A DNA stretch of 64,000 nt. Origin: Enterobacter cloacae (GTDB taxonomy: Bacteria; Pseudomonadota; Gammaproteobacteria; Enterobacterales; Enterobacteriaceae). Under the pieces are notes generated by a model. It was not told where the DNA came from and ran no database searches. It saw nothing but the letters and a program-made list of their open reading frames with translations. A program made the translations under genes and the position numbers. Where the stretch lies: contig NZ_CP056117.1 in the NCBI RefSeq assembly GCF_013375935.1, forward strand, positions 2,170,001-2,234,000. Reading direction: 5' to 3'. Shown piece by piece: positions 54,187 to 63,191 of this stretch. Numbering within the stretch: position 1 is the first letter of the stretch; each line of letters opens with the position of its first letter.

Positions 54187-55998
54187 TCCCTCACCTCCTC
54201 TTCCGCCGGGGTCCACATGGCGGCGAAGATCAGCGGCAGCATGGCGGCAATATTAACTGCGCCCCAGAAGATGTTGATGACGTAGCCGGACGGATCGTCA
54301 ACCTGCCCGCGTGCGACCTGAAAACCGCCCCAAATCAGCCCGGCCAGGGTGAGCACGACGATGGCGATCTGCGGTTTTACCAGATAAAGAAAGCGCCCCG
54401 TCTGCCGCTCTTTGGGGGTGACGTGGAATTTGATCTGCTCTCCACGCAGGACCGTGTCGAGGGCGCGCAGGTTCATGGAGAAGAAAGAGAGATACGATGC
54501 TCTGCCATCCCAGGCTGATATTCCCCAGGTGCCGAACATAAACGCCAGCTCCGACACAATAAAAAAGGGCAAAAAATGCAGGTAGAAGGGTTCAGACCAC
54601 GCTGATACAGGCGGAATACCGGTAAACAGGTAAATAATGGGCGATATCAGGAAGATAGTGTTCCACACGCAGGCCAGATAGGACCAGAAGGTGGTGGCGT
54701 ACATCAGGGTTTGCGGCAAAGAGAGCTTGAAACGGCGGCGGCTGAAAATATTGTCGTGGAACAGAATATCCAGTGAACCCGCAGCGTATTTGAAGCGCTG
54801 GATCATCCACGTCAGCATGTCCTGCGGAGAGAGCATTTTCGATTCGATCTGCGGGTGCATTACCGAGCGCCAGCGGCGGGCCGCATCGCCGTGGAGCAGG
54901 ATGGAGGTATAAATATCTTCCGATACGTGAAACTTATAGGGCGTAAGTTCTGTGTCGAAGGCCACGTGAGGGCGCATGGCGTCCTGAAGGGTTTCGCGCA
55001 TGACGGGATCGCGTATATCCCGCGTGTGGCGATCGATCTCTTCTTCAACCGTCCAGACGTAGCTGCGCAGCGCCGCCTGCATTACCGCTTCGCGCCTGTG
55101 GACAGAGGCCGCACCGCAGCAGAAGGCGGCGTTGGCCCAGTTTCGCCGGCGCAGGATCACGTCATAAAACATGCGCGGATCGTTAAAAAAGGGATCGCGA
55201 CCAACGGTTACTGGCCCGATAAGCTTCTGGGCGAGCCATCCCAGCCCGTATCCCGTTTTGCCCGCTTTTCGCCCAAGCCAGCGCGCGAGGTTTTCCCCCT
55301 CCGGCAGGTCGAAGAACCACTGCGGCGTCTGGACCCAGGCCACGTCAGGGTCGCGAAAGTAGCCCAGCGTATGGCTGAGCAGGGTAGGGAAAACCCGGGT
55401 ATCGGCATCGCAAATGATCAGGAAATCGCCGTCGGTTTGCTCAAGCCCGTTTCGCAAATTGCCGGCCTTGAAGCCAATATTGGTCTGCCGGGAGATGTAG
55501 TTGGCGCCTTCCCGATCGCAGACGGCTTTCATCTCCGGGCGTCGGCCGTCATCGAGCACGTGCACCCTGTAGTCCAGCGGGAAGGGGTAATCCATCTTCA
55601 TGGCGTCCCGAATAGACAGCCTGACCAGCTCCACATCTTCTGAATAGGTTGCGATAAAGAGATCGACCTTTATCGGTCTCGCTGCTTCCGCGTCTTCGGG
55701 GCGCAGACAATCATTGATCTCAGCGGGGGGGCGGGGTTTGCGGCGGATCCTCTTCTTTCCACAGGTTTATGGTGAACAGCACGGTGCCGATCCAGGCCAG
55801 GGTTTCAGCCAGCACCAGCGGAATGGCATACCACAGCGCGTCGGTATTTAAGGAGGCTGTCCAGCGCCAGTAAAGATAATTAGCGCCTAAAATCAGCGCG
55901 GCAACCGCCAGTACCTGCCATGTGAGCATTACCCAGCGCGGTGTCTTAAGCGGTTCAGGCGGCTGGCGATGTTCAAAACGGGAAAAATAAAAATCCAT
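54183..55998 (-). pseudogene. Cellulose-synthase-like glycosyltransferase (GT2), frame broken at a C7 run
   Basis: Two frames make one gene. The first (55998-55720) gives 92 residues with two membrane helices and LYWRWTASLNTDALWYAIPL, the normal BcsA-type N-terminus. The second carries the catalytic core: VDLFIATYSED, VHVLDDGRR, CDADTRV, VQTPQWFFD, HVSEDIYTS and QRFKYAAG, then about five helices and FHVTPKERQTG. No PilZ domain. They join at seven C (coding strand, 55731-55725); with six C the frame is continuous at 604 residues. The second frame has no ATG, GTG or TTG before 55634, so alone it would lose the first Asp motif. Head of the leftward polysaccharide operon. Confidence 0.82.
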
Positions 55999-56178
55999 AG
56001 AGAAGGATATCCTGATTCCACGATAGCGATTAATAAGAGACCCGTTGCCGACAGGGAGCGAAAAACAAAAAATAACGTCCGCTAAAACAAAAAGTAAAGT
56101 AAGTGTAGATGGTGGAAAAAATAATTCCAGAGGTGTGAAAAAAGCGATCTTTTACGCATGCTTAAATAAACGTTAACT

Positions 56179-56201
56179 ACGCTTAATAATATCGTAAGCG
56201 T
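56179..56201. promoter_or_regulatory. Inverted repeat in the divergent promoter region
   Basis: ACGCTTA (56179-56185) and TAAGCGT (56195-56201) around a 9-nt AT spacer, in the 285-bp AT-rich region (55999-56283) separating the glycosyltransferase and OpgC operons. Related pieces recur nearby (ACGCATGCTTA, ACGCTA). A candidate site for a regulator controlling both operons. No other gene is visible in this interval. Confidence 0.4.
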
Positions 56202-56283
56202 TTTCAAAAATTGCCAGATGCATTTCTTTACGCTATCTAAATAAAATACAAGAAACTTTTTAGCATGGAGAACGCGACGCCCC

Positions 56284-57501
56284 ATGAGCCAGATTGCGCC
56301 TGTGCTTATAAAGAAAGATATCGATAAAACAACGACCTGGCGTTACGTTCTGTCGGATAAACGTGATTTACGTATTGATTTTATGCGCGGTATCGCGTTA
56401 GTGATGATGGTGGTAGCGCACACGGAGGTAATGTCGATATTTAATATATTTACCTGGGAAAGGTTTGGCCTGACAACCGGTGCCGAAGGTTTTGTCATTC
56501 TTTCCGGATTTATGCTGGGAATGTTAAACCGCGCCAGATTGCAAAAAGCGGTATTGTTGACTATATCCTGGGGGCTTTATCTGCGAGCGTGGAAAATATA
56601 TCGCGTAAATATCATCATTATTCTTTCATTTTTGCTGTTAGGGTACCTGCCGTTTATTAACGTCTATGAGGTTACCCATTTTACCGATCGTTACTCGGGT
56701 ACAGCCTGGTCACTGTATCCGGTGACGCCGCAAATTAAGGAAACCTGGTTTAACATTGTCCTCTACCTGCAAATTGGCCCTCATCAAACGCAAATCCTGG
56801 GTCTCTATATTTTTCTTCTGCTGTTAAGCCCGCTGTTTTTGGGAATGCTTCAGAGAGGGTACGTCTACTGGCTGCTGGGCCTGTCGTTGCTTGTCTACGG
56901 CTGCTGGCAGGTGTGGCCGGTGCGGGTGACGCCGTCTCAGTTTGAATTCGCATTTCCGCTGCTCGCCTGGCAGTTTATTTTTGTGCTGGGAATGTGCAGC
57001 GGCTGGTACAAGGAGGAGTTGATCTCCTTTGCCCGCACGCCCGCCGGTAAGGCGGTGCTCGTGGCGCTGGTGATGATTGCGCTGGTTCTTGGCTTTATTG
57101 CCCAGAACCATACCAACCCGTTTATGCCGCCCGCGCTGCTAATGCACAGCCTTTCGCCGGAGGACTTTAACGCGTTTTACCATACCTGGGCGGCAAAAAA
57201 TGGCCTGGGACCCGTCAGGGTACTTAACGATATCTGCCTGATGGTGACGGTCTATCTGCTGCTGACCTGGTGCTGGCAGCCCCTGTATCGCCTCGCGGGC
57301 TGGTTTCTTATCCCGCTGGGCCAGCATTCGCTTTATACCTTTATTTTGCACGTCTACGTCGTGTTCCTGGTAAGCCAGTTCGTCACGTTCGATCTGTGGC
57401 GCCAGGCCTGGGTTGTGAACACCTTCATTCACGCGGCGACGCTGGGCGTGCTGTGGCTGATGGCGAAATATAACGTCGCCGCGCGCTGGATACCTAACTA
57501 A
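56284..57501 (+). CDS. OpgC-type membrane acyltransferase
   Basis: 405 residues with about ten membrane helices. RDLRIDFMRGIALVMMVVAHTE (about 27-48) and GAEGFVILSGFMLGML are the OpgC signature; OpgC proteins add succinyl or similar groups to periplasmic glucans. GHHS-type ending GQHSLYTFILHVYV near 345. Here it is probably the enzyme decorating the glycan of the divergent synthase operon. The Shine-Dalgarno (GGAG) is 14 nt from the ATG, longer than usual. First gene of the rightward operon. Confidence 0.85.
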   Translation: MSQIAPVLIKKDIDKTTTWRYVLSDKRDLRIDFMRGIALVMMVVAHTEVMSIFNIFTWERFGLTTGAEGFVILSGFMLGMLNRARLQKAVLLTISWGLYLRAWKIYRVNIIIILSFLLLGYLPFINVYEVTHFTDRYSGTAWSLYPVTPQIKETWFNIVLYLQIGPHQTQILGLYIFLLLLSPLFLGMLQRGYVYWLLGLSLLVYGCWQVWPVRVTPSQFEFAFPLLAWQFIFVLGMCSGWYKEELISFARTPAGKAVLVALVMIALVLGFIAQNHTNPFMPPALLMHSLSPEDFNAFYHTWAAKNGLGPVRVLNDICLMVTVYLLLTWCWQPLYRLAGWFLIPLGQHSLYTFILHVYVVFLVSQFVTFDLWRQAWVVNTFIHAATLGVLWLMAKYNVAARWIPN

Positions 57502-57511
57502 GGAAGGGCAG

Positions 57512-58411
57512 ATGCGGGATAAATTGTTGCTGACCTGCGCGCTGTTGTGCGTTGCCGCTGGCGCAGAGTCGGCGCCGAAGGACGATGCGCAAGCGCTACG
57601 CGATAAAAACGACGAGCCGGTGCAGATGGGCGTGTTTACCAGCCGGTGGGGGCGCCTGTTCTCCGGGAATGAGGACGTCTTCTCTGGCGCGCTGAGCTTT
57701 AGTTCCGGCCTGAAAGAGCAGTGGATGACTATCCCTAACAGTTCCGACAGCGCAGAGCAGAAACGAAAATACAATCAGACGCTCAATCTCAGCCTGCAGT
57801 ACTCACCCTACAGTTACTGGTTTGCGAACGTGACGTCGCGGTTGCCGGTGACGGACACCAGCCGCTATACGGCCGATTTTCGCTACAGCTTTGGCTATGA
57901 CGACTGGCATGCCAACACGGTGAGCCTGGTTTACAGCAATTACGGGGATAACCGCTTCTGGACGTCAGGTACCCGTCGTCACACCTATTTTGAGCAGGGG
58001 GCCGTGACCCTGGCGTATAAATTTTCCCTGCCGAAGCCCGTGGAGAATACCCTCCTGATCAACAAGGGCGACTCCATCATCTGCCAGGTGGGCTACAGCT
58101 GGGTTCCGCGCTATTACGATCTGGACAGCAACGATATCCGCAAAAACAAGAACGTGGTGCTGAGCGGGTGTGGCTATACCTTTAAGCAGCACTTCTTCGT
58201 GCGCGCCACGGCGTTCTGGTTCCCGGACAGCAGCCAGCAACAGCCCTGGAACGGCGACTACAGCTATAGTTTTGGCTACGCGGGCTATACGCCAGGTTCA
58301 TTCTCAGTTCAGTATGCAAACTACTCCGGCACCCGTTACCCCGGCCACCAGAGCGGCAGCGGCAAATTCCGGGAAGGCACCATCAGCGTCATCTGGTTCT
58401 TACCGCTTTAG
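57512..58411 (+). CDS. Probable outer-membrane beta-barrel protein
   Basis: 299 residues with a signal peptide (LLLTCALLCVAAGAESA). The body alternates aromatic and polar residues in short strands (YSYWFANVTSRLP, YTADFRYSFGYDDW, FSVQYANYSG) and ends IWFLPL, a C-terminal aromatic/hydrophobic beta-signal. No Pfam family recognised. Ten bases after the opgC-like gene and directly before the partner-switch genes. May be an export pore or surface-binding protein for the glycan; this is inference. Confidence 0.65.
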   Translation: MRDKLLLTCALLCVAAGAESAPKDDAQALRDKNDEPVQMGVFTSRWGRLFSGNEDVFSGALSFSSGLKEQWMTIPNSSDSAEQKRKYNQTLNLSLQYSPYSYWFANVTSRLPVTDTSRYTADFRYSFGYDDWHANTVSLVYSNYGDNRFWTSGTRRHTYFEQGAVTLAYKFSLPKPVENTLLINKGDSIICQVGYSWVPRYYDLDSNDIRKNKNVVLSGCGYTFKQHFFVRATAFWFPDSSQQQPWNGDYSYSFGYAGYTPGSFSVQYANYSGTRYPGHQSGSGKFREGTISVIWFLPL

Positions 58412-58419
58412 GAGGGCGT

Positions 58420-59634
58420 ATGGTGTCGCAGCACGTCCTGATTGTAGAAGATTCACTGGTGTATCGTCGCCTGCTTAGCCGAATGCTGACGCAGTGGGGG
58501 TATACCGTCAGCGAGGCGGAGAATGGCGTCGCCGCGCTTGAGATCCTTGAAAGCCAGCCCGTCAGCCTGGTGATTAGCGACTGGGAGATGCCGGAGATGG
58601 ATGGCCTGACGCTGTGTCGGGAGATCCGTTGCCGCCAGTTCGGGCATTATGTGTACTTAATTTTGCTTACGGCCCGCGAGGAGCCGGGCGATCTGACGGT
58701 GGGGTTTGATGCCGGTGCGGATGATTTCCTCAGCAAGCCGGTTGAGCAGAGTGAGCTGCGGGCGAGACTGCACGCGGGAGCCCGCGTGCTGTCCCTGGAA
58801 GCCACTCTTGCTGCGCGCAACGCCCGTCTCAGCGAGGCCTTAAGGCAGATAGAGCAGGACCTCGAGGTGGCGGCGCGCATCCAGCAGTCGGTTCTGCCTG
58901 CGCATCAGCTGCGCTACCGGGACTACTTTGCCGACTGGATTTTTTTGCCGTCAGCCTGGGTATCGGGCGATATTTTCAATGTGTTCCCGCTGGACAACCA
59001 TCTGGGATTCTACTGTGTTGATGTCTCAGGGCACGGCGTGGGGGCGGCGATGATGTCTCTTGCCGTAGCCCGACAGTTTCTGCACGGCAGGGCGGTGGAG
59101 CGTTTCCTTTTTGCGGGCGAGAGCGATGTTGCGTCTCCCGCGGAAGTGGTTCGCATCCTGAACGGTCGCTTTTGCAGCGAAGAGGCCGAGATAGTGAGCT
59201 ATTTCACCATGATCTACGGCGTTATCGACCTGGCGACGGGTGAAGGTAAGCTCTGTCAGGCCGGACATCCTACCCCCTTCATTGTGAGCCCCGGCGGCGA
59301 GGTCAGGACGGTCGGTGAAGGCGGTGCGCCGGTAGGATTGATGCCGGATCTCAGCTGGACGGACGTGAGCTTCTCGCTGGCGGCGGGAGAGCGCCTCTGC
59401 CTGTTTAGCGATGGCATAACCGAGTGTGAAAATCCTGACAACGAACAGTTCGGTCAGGCTCGTTTGCAGCGTTGGCTCCAGAATGACGCCACGCTCGCGC
59501 TGGATCGGCTCTTACCGCAGTTTGCGCAGCATCTTATCCGCTGGCACAGCGGAGAATACCGTGAACAACAGGCCATGGCCGACGATGTTTCCTTATTAGT
59601 GATTGAGCGTACAGGAGTAAACGATGAACATTGA
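58420..59634 (+). CDS. Response regulator with PP2C-type (RsbU/SpoIIE-like) phosphatase
   Basis: 404 residues from the ATG with AGGAGG at 58410-58415. Receiver domain 1-120 with Asp54 (ISDWEMPEMDG) and LLTARE, Lys in LSKPVE. Coiled linker (120-150), then a PP2C domain with WVSGDIFN, DVSGHGVGAAM, AGHPTPFI, FSDGITE and MADDVS, the metal-binding Asp residues all kept. It would dephosphorylate the STAS protein when phosphorylated on Asp54, probably by the hybrid kinase at 46823. Same plan as HsbR and SypE minus their kinase domain, which is a separate gene here. Overlaps the STAS gene by 11 nt. Confidence 0.88.
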   Translation: MVSQHVLIVEDSLVYRRLLSRMLTQWGYTVSEAENGVAALEILESQPVSLVISDWEMPEMDGLTLCREIRCRQFGHYVYLILLTAREEPGDLTVGFDAGADDFLSKPVEQSELRARLHAGARVLSLEATLAARNARLSEALRQIEQDLEVAARIQQSVLPAHQLRYRDYFADWIFLPSAWVSGDIFNVFPLDNHLGFYCVDVSGHGVGAAMMSLAVARQFLHGRAVERFLFAGESDVASPAEVVRILNGRFCSEEAEIVSYFTMIYGVIDLATGEGKLCQAGHPTPFIVSPGGEVRTVGEGGAPVGLMPDLSWTDVSFSLAAGERLCLFSDGITECENPDNEQFGQARLQRWLQNDATLALDRLLPQFAQHLIRWHSGEYREQQAMADDVSLLVIERTGVNDEH

Positions 59635-59962
59635 TACAGACCGGCTGAGCGACGTAAACATTATAACGCCGTCGGTGCGCCGGCTGGACGCCTCGGTGGC
59701 GGCAGGGTTTAAGGAAGCCATTGCCAGGGAGATTGGGGAAGATCGTAAAGCCCTGATTGTCGATTTCAGCAAAATCGATTTTATCGACAGCAGCGGCCTT
59801 GGCGCGCTGGTTTCCCTGCTGAAGATGATGAACGGTAAAGGTGAAATGATGCTGTGCGCCCTGAACCCCGGCATACGCAACATGTTTACCCTGACCCGGA
59901 TGGATAGAATATTTCGCATTTGCCCCGATCGTGCGGCGGCACTCGCGCAGCTGGGTCGGTGA
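59624..59962 (+). CDS. STAS-domain anti-anti-sigma-like protein
   Basis: 112 residues, a complete STAS domain. The phosphoacceptor segment KIDFIDSSGLGALVSLL carries Ser56/Ser57 as in SpoIIAA and HsbA. In such switches the unphosphorylated STAS protein captures the kinase or another target. Between the PP2C gene and the kinase gene with overlaps on both sides (11 and 32 nt if the longer kinase frame is used), so all three are one transcription-translation unit. Confidence 0.87.
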   Translation: MNIDTDRLSDVNIITPSVRRLDASVAAGFKEAIAREIGEDRKALIVDFSKIDFIDSSGLGALVSLLKMMNGKGEMMLCALNPGIRNMFTLTRMDRIFRICPDRAAALAQLGR

Positions 59963-59969
59963 GCTGACC

Positions 59970-60389
59970 GTGGCTAACGACATCTCGCTTCCGGCCACGT
60001 TAACGTCGGTCTCGCCGCTTGCGGCGTGGCTTGCGCACCAGATGGCGCCGCTGCCCGTCAGCGACGAATGGCGCTTTGCGTTCGATCTCGCCGCCTGTGA
60101 AACGGCAACCAACATTATTCGCCATGGGCTACGCGAGGATCCGAAACGTTGCTTCACCGTGGAGTTCATCGCTACCGCCACGGGCGCGACGCTGCGTTTT
60201 ACCGACGACGGCGATGCCTTTCCCGCTGAACGCCTTGAGGCGGCACGTAACGACGCGTCGTTCGACGCCTGCCTTCTGGCTGAAAGCGGCAGAGGGCTGA
60301 AACTCATTTTGTTGTATGTGGATAATTTCACGGTGGAAAACGTTGCGGGAAGAAATATCACCGTTCTGGAGAAGGGGATGGCCGGATAA
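59970..60389 (+). CDS. HATPase anti-sigma-like serine kinase (RsbW/SpoIIAB type)
   Basis: 139 residues from GTG at 59970; a longer frame from 59931 (ATG, inside the STAS gene) gives 152, and I cannot decide between them. GHKL ATP-binding motifs are intact: ACETATNIIRHG (N-box, E-x3-N-x3-H), TDDGDAF and SGRGLKLIL. It would phosphorylate the STAS protein and hold or release a target. No sigma factor or other client is encoded in the window. Last gene of the rightward operon. Confidence 0.8.
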   Translation: MANDISLPATLTSVSPLAAWLAHQMAPLPVSDEWRFAFDLAACETATNIIRHGLREDPKRCFTVEFIATATGATLRFTDDGDAFPAERLEAARNDASFDACLLAESGRGLKLILLYVDNFTVENVAGRNITVLEKGMAG

Positions 60390-60429
60390 TTTTTGACGTA
60401 TGGGAAGGGGCGGTGCGTGGATAAACACG

Positions 60430-60453
60430 GTGGCGCAGCCAGGCCTGCGCCAC
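60430..60453. terminator. Hairpin between convergent operons
   Basis: Perfect 9-bp stem GTGGCGCAG / CTGCGCCAC with a 6-nt loop, in the 90-bp gap between the partner-switch operon and the bicupin gene. No T-tract; likely a shared weak terminator. Confidence 0.5.
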
Positions 60454-60479
60454 TATCGTGATTGCGGGCATAGGCCCGG

Positions 60480-61655
60480 TCAGGCATCCGCCTGCCATTT
60501 TTCCAGTATCGCACCGGCCCGACGGGCCGTGGCCGGCAGGATGTCGGCATCGGCCACGTAGCCATCAGGATCGAGACAGCGGTTATACTTTCTGGCCTGG
60601 TGCAGGATCTCCTCGTCCCAGTAAAGGCGCTTCCGCTGGTCACCGCGGGTGGTGAGAATAAATTCGGCGTCGCTGCCCGTCGCGCGATAGCGACGCCAGC
60701 TGTTTGCCGGAACAGAGATCACCGAGCGCTCCGGGGCGATGACGCTCACCTCTTCGCCCGCCTCGTTCCAGATCACCTCCAGCTGGCCTTTAAAGACCAT
60801 GATCACCTGAATATCCGGGCACAGGTGTCGGCCCACAACGTGATTATCGGCAAGGCGCAGCCATTCGACGGAAAAGCCGTGCGGGCTGGTGATGGCGGGA
60901 GCGGCATTCCGATCCTGTGAAATGCCGAAACCGATGACCGGCGCGATTTCGCCGCCGTGCCCGGGCAGCGCGGAGTCCAGCAGCCCGCGCGCTGACCAGC
61001 AGCGGTCATCACCGGTTACCGCCCGCTGGCGCATCTCCTCAACGCTGTAATCGCGAAGCCCGGCGACGTAGTCTGCTGACAGCGGCGTCAGCAGCGTGGC
61101 GGGTTCGGGCGGCGGGTCGCCTGCCTCCTGCGCAATCAGCATGTTATCTTTGCTCAAATACATACCGTACTCGCTGGCGGCCGCGAGCACTGAAGGGTGC
61201 CATATGATGCCGCCCGTGTTGTCCCCGCCGAGCACGGTAAACACCATTCCGCTGGTGTCTTCTTTACTGACGTTGGTGAAGCCGCGGAAGATCCAGGTCG
61301 GGATGGAGAGGATGGCAGGCGCGCTAAATTCCGCTTCATGTTCACCGCTGGCGCCCCAGCGAAAGCGCCACGTCCCTTCGTGGATCAAAAATACTTCCGC
61401 CGTAAAATGCAGATGCAGGTTATTGGTCACCCCTTTCGGCATCGCTGCCGCGCCGATGTTAAAGCCGTGCGGCTCGGGAATATTCACCACCTGCTCGCTG
61501 GACTGCGTGACGCCGGGGCCGATGAACGAATAGTTCTGCTTGAGGTGCGAACCGGGCAGCCTGCAATCAATAAACGCAAGGTTGCAGGAAACCATATCCT
61601 CGGGGGCAATTAACCGGCTTCGCGCCTGGCTCTGGGTTAGCGTAATGGTTTTCAT
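60480..61655 (-). CDS. Bicupin protein
   Basis: 391 residues, AGGAG before the ATG. Two cupin domains: first about 50-150 with HLHFTAEVFLIHEG, second about 265-345 with HLCPDIQVIMVFKGQLEV. The first has a cupin-like HLH...E metal set; the second is weaker. Related in size to gentisate or hydroxynaphthoate dioxygenases and other bicupin enzymes, but no specific family fits by eye. Last gene of a four-gene leftward catabolic operon, 11 bp after the aldolase. Confidence 0.72.
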   Translation of the reverse strand: MKTITLTQSQARSRLIAPEDMVSCNLAFIDCRLPGSHLKQNYSFIGPGVTQSSEQVVNIPEPHGFNIGAAAMPKGVTNNLHLHFTAEVFLIHEGTWRFRWGASGEHEAEFSAPAILSIPTWIFRGFTNVSKEDTSGMVFTVLGGDNTGGIIWHPSVLAAASEYGMYLSKDNMLIAQEAGDPPPEPATLLTPLSADYVAGLRDYSVEEMRQRAVTGDDRCWSARGLLDSALPGHGGEIAPVIGFGISQDRNAAPAITSPHGFSVEWLRLADNHVVGRHLCPDIQVIMVFKGQLEVIWNEAGEEVSVIAPERSVISVPANSWRRYRATGSDAEFILTTRGDQRKRLYWDEEILHQARKYNRCLDPDGYVADADILPATARRAGAILEKWQADA

Positions 61656-61666
61656 CTTTTCTCCTG

Positions 61667-62458
61667 TTAATAACCGGACGCGCCGGTGGCGGGGATAGCG
61701 TTGCCGCGCGCGAGGGCAATGGCCTCACGCGAGGCGCGGCCCAGCTGCATGACGTCGTTTGCGGGCGTGACAAACCGGAACCCCTGCGCAATACGCGCCG
61801 CGGCGGCGGTGCCGGAGGTACAGAAAATCCCGGCAATTTTTTGCTGCCGGCGGCAGCGGTCAACCACCCGCTCAACGGCGGCAACCATTTCAGGGTGCCG
61901 GGATTCAGCGCTGGCGCTGCCCGTCAGCGTCAGGGAGAGATCGTTGGGGCCAATAAACACGCCGTCCAGCCCGTCGGTGTCGAGGATTGCGTCAAGGTTT
62001 GCCAGCCCCTCGCGGGTTTCGATCATCGCCAGGGTCAGGATCTCGTCGTTGGCGTGCCGGGGATAATCGCTTCCGCCGTAGAGCAGCCCTCGCGCAGGGC
62101 CAAAAGAGCGAAAGCCCAGCGGCGGATAGCGGCACGCGGCGACGAAGCGACGGGCCTCCTCCGCGCTGGAGATCATCGGGCAGATCACGCCGTAGGCCCC
62201 TGCGTCCAGCACGCGCATGATTTGCGCCGGATCGTTATCCGCAACGCGCACCAGCGGCACGGCTGGGGTGGCTGAAAGCGCCTGAAGCATCGTCAGCGCG
62301 CTGGCAAAATCGATCATACCGTGCTGCAAATCGACGGTGACGGCGTCGTAGCCCTGGTGGCCGATGATTTCCGCGCTATAGCCGGAGGGGATCGCCAGCC
62401 AGCCGTTAACGATCGGGGTATTTTCCCGTACTGCGGTCTTTAGTCTGTTGTTGCGCAC
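61667..62458 (-). CDS. HpcH/HpaI-family aldolase
   Basis: 263 residues from GTG at 62458 (the frame reads VRNNRLKTAV), overlapping the hydrolase by 19 nt; a longer frame adds 32 unlike residues inside the hydrolase. NGWLAIPSGYSAEIIGHQGYD, VTVDLQHGMIDF and AMIETREGL (metal-binding Glu) are family marks; GVFIGPNDLSLTL is the metal and substrate loop. Such class II aldolases cleave 2-keto-3-deoxy or 4-hydroxy-2-oxo acids to pyruvate and an aldehyde. Substrate unknown. Confidence 0.85.
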   Translation of the reverse strand: MRNNRLKTAVRENTPIVNGWLAIPSGYSAEIIGHQGYDAVTVDLQHGMIDFASALTMLQALSATPAVPLVRVADNDPAQIMRVLDAGAYGVICPMISSAEEARRFVAACRYPPLGFRSFGPARGLLYGGSDYPRHANDEILTLAMIETREGLANLDAILDTDGLDGVFIGPNDLSLTLTGSASAESRHPEMVAAVERVVDRCRRQQKIAGIFCTSGTAAAARIAQGFRFVTPANDVMQLGRASREAIALARGNAIPATGASGY

Positions 62459-63183
62459 TGTATGCACTCCGTTATCCACTGACGCAGCGGCGGGGCAACC
62501 TCGTCCGGGGTTTCCAGCGGTATAAAATGCCCGCCGGTCTCCACCGTGTACCACGTCGCGTCCGCGTTGCCTGCCGCCAGTAACTGGTGATGTTGGGGCG
62601 TGCAGATCGCGTCCTGCGCCCCGTTGATAAGTAGGGTGGGGCAGGAGAGGGCGTTAAACGCTGCCCTGTTATCCTGCCGGTGAATGGCTATTTCCGTCTG
62701 CTGTGCGAAGGTGGTGATGCCGCACTCCTCCGCCATCCGGCAGATAACCTCCCGCAGAGCGCGGTCGTGCAGGCGTGACGGGGCGACATAGCTTCGCCAC
62801 AGGGACGACGCCAGCCACTCAGCCACGCCCTGCGACCGGGCGGCGCGTACCGCTTCCCGCCGCCGCGCGGCATTTTCCGGCGGATCGGCGAGGGGATTGG
62901 CGGACATCAATGCCAGCCCCTTTAGCCTTTCTGGCGCGTCGGCGGCAATTTGCAGCGCGACAATCGCGCCGAGAGAAAACCCGGCCAGCAGGAAGCGCGG
63001 CGGCAGCACGGTTAACAGCCGTCGTGACGCCTGCCGCGCGGACTCTGCTCCCGTCAGCGTGACGCTCAGCACCGCCGGAACGTTCAGCCGCTCAATGACG
63101 GGCTGCCAGAGGCGGGCGTTACAGAGCGTGCCGCCGAGCAGCACCAGCGGCAGGTCGGTGTTATCGAGAAGCGGAAGTGCCAT
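62440..63183 (-). CDS. Alpha/beta hydrolase
   Basis: 247 residues from the ATG at 63183 with GAGG six bases before; an alternative GTG at 63195 overlaps the SDR stop. LLAGFSLGAIVAL holds the GxSxG nucleophile (Ser about 83), NGAQDAICTP the Asp region, and TGGHFIPLETPDEV the catalytic His. Resembles lactone or carboxyl ester hydrolases of ring-cleavage pathways. Coupled to the flanking SDR and aldolase genes. Confidence 0.83.
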   Translation of the reverse strand: MALPLLDNTDLPLVLLGGTLCNARLWQPVIERLNVPAVLSVTLTGAESARQASRRLLTVLPPRFLLAGFSLGAIVALQIAADAPERLKGLALMSANPLADPPENAARRREAVRAARSQGVAEWLASSLWRSYVAPSRLHDRALREVICRMAEECGITTFAQQTEIAIHRQDNRAAFNALSCPTLLINGAQDAICTPQHHQLLAAGNADATWYTVETGGHFIPLETPDEVAPPLRQWITECIQCATTD

Positions 63184-63191
63184 CTTATCCC

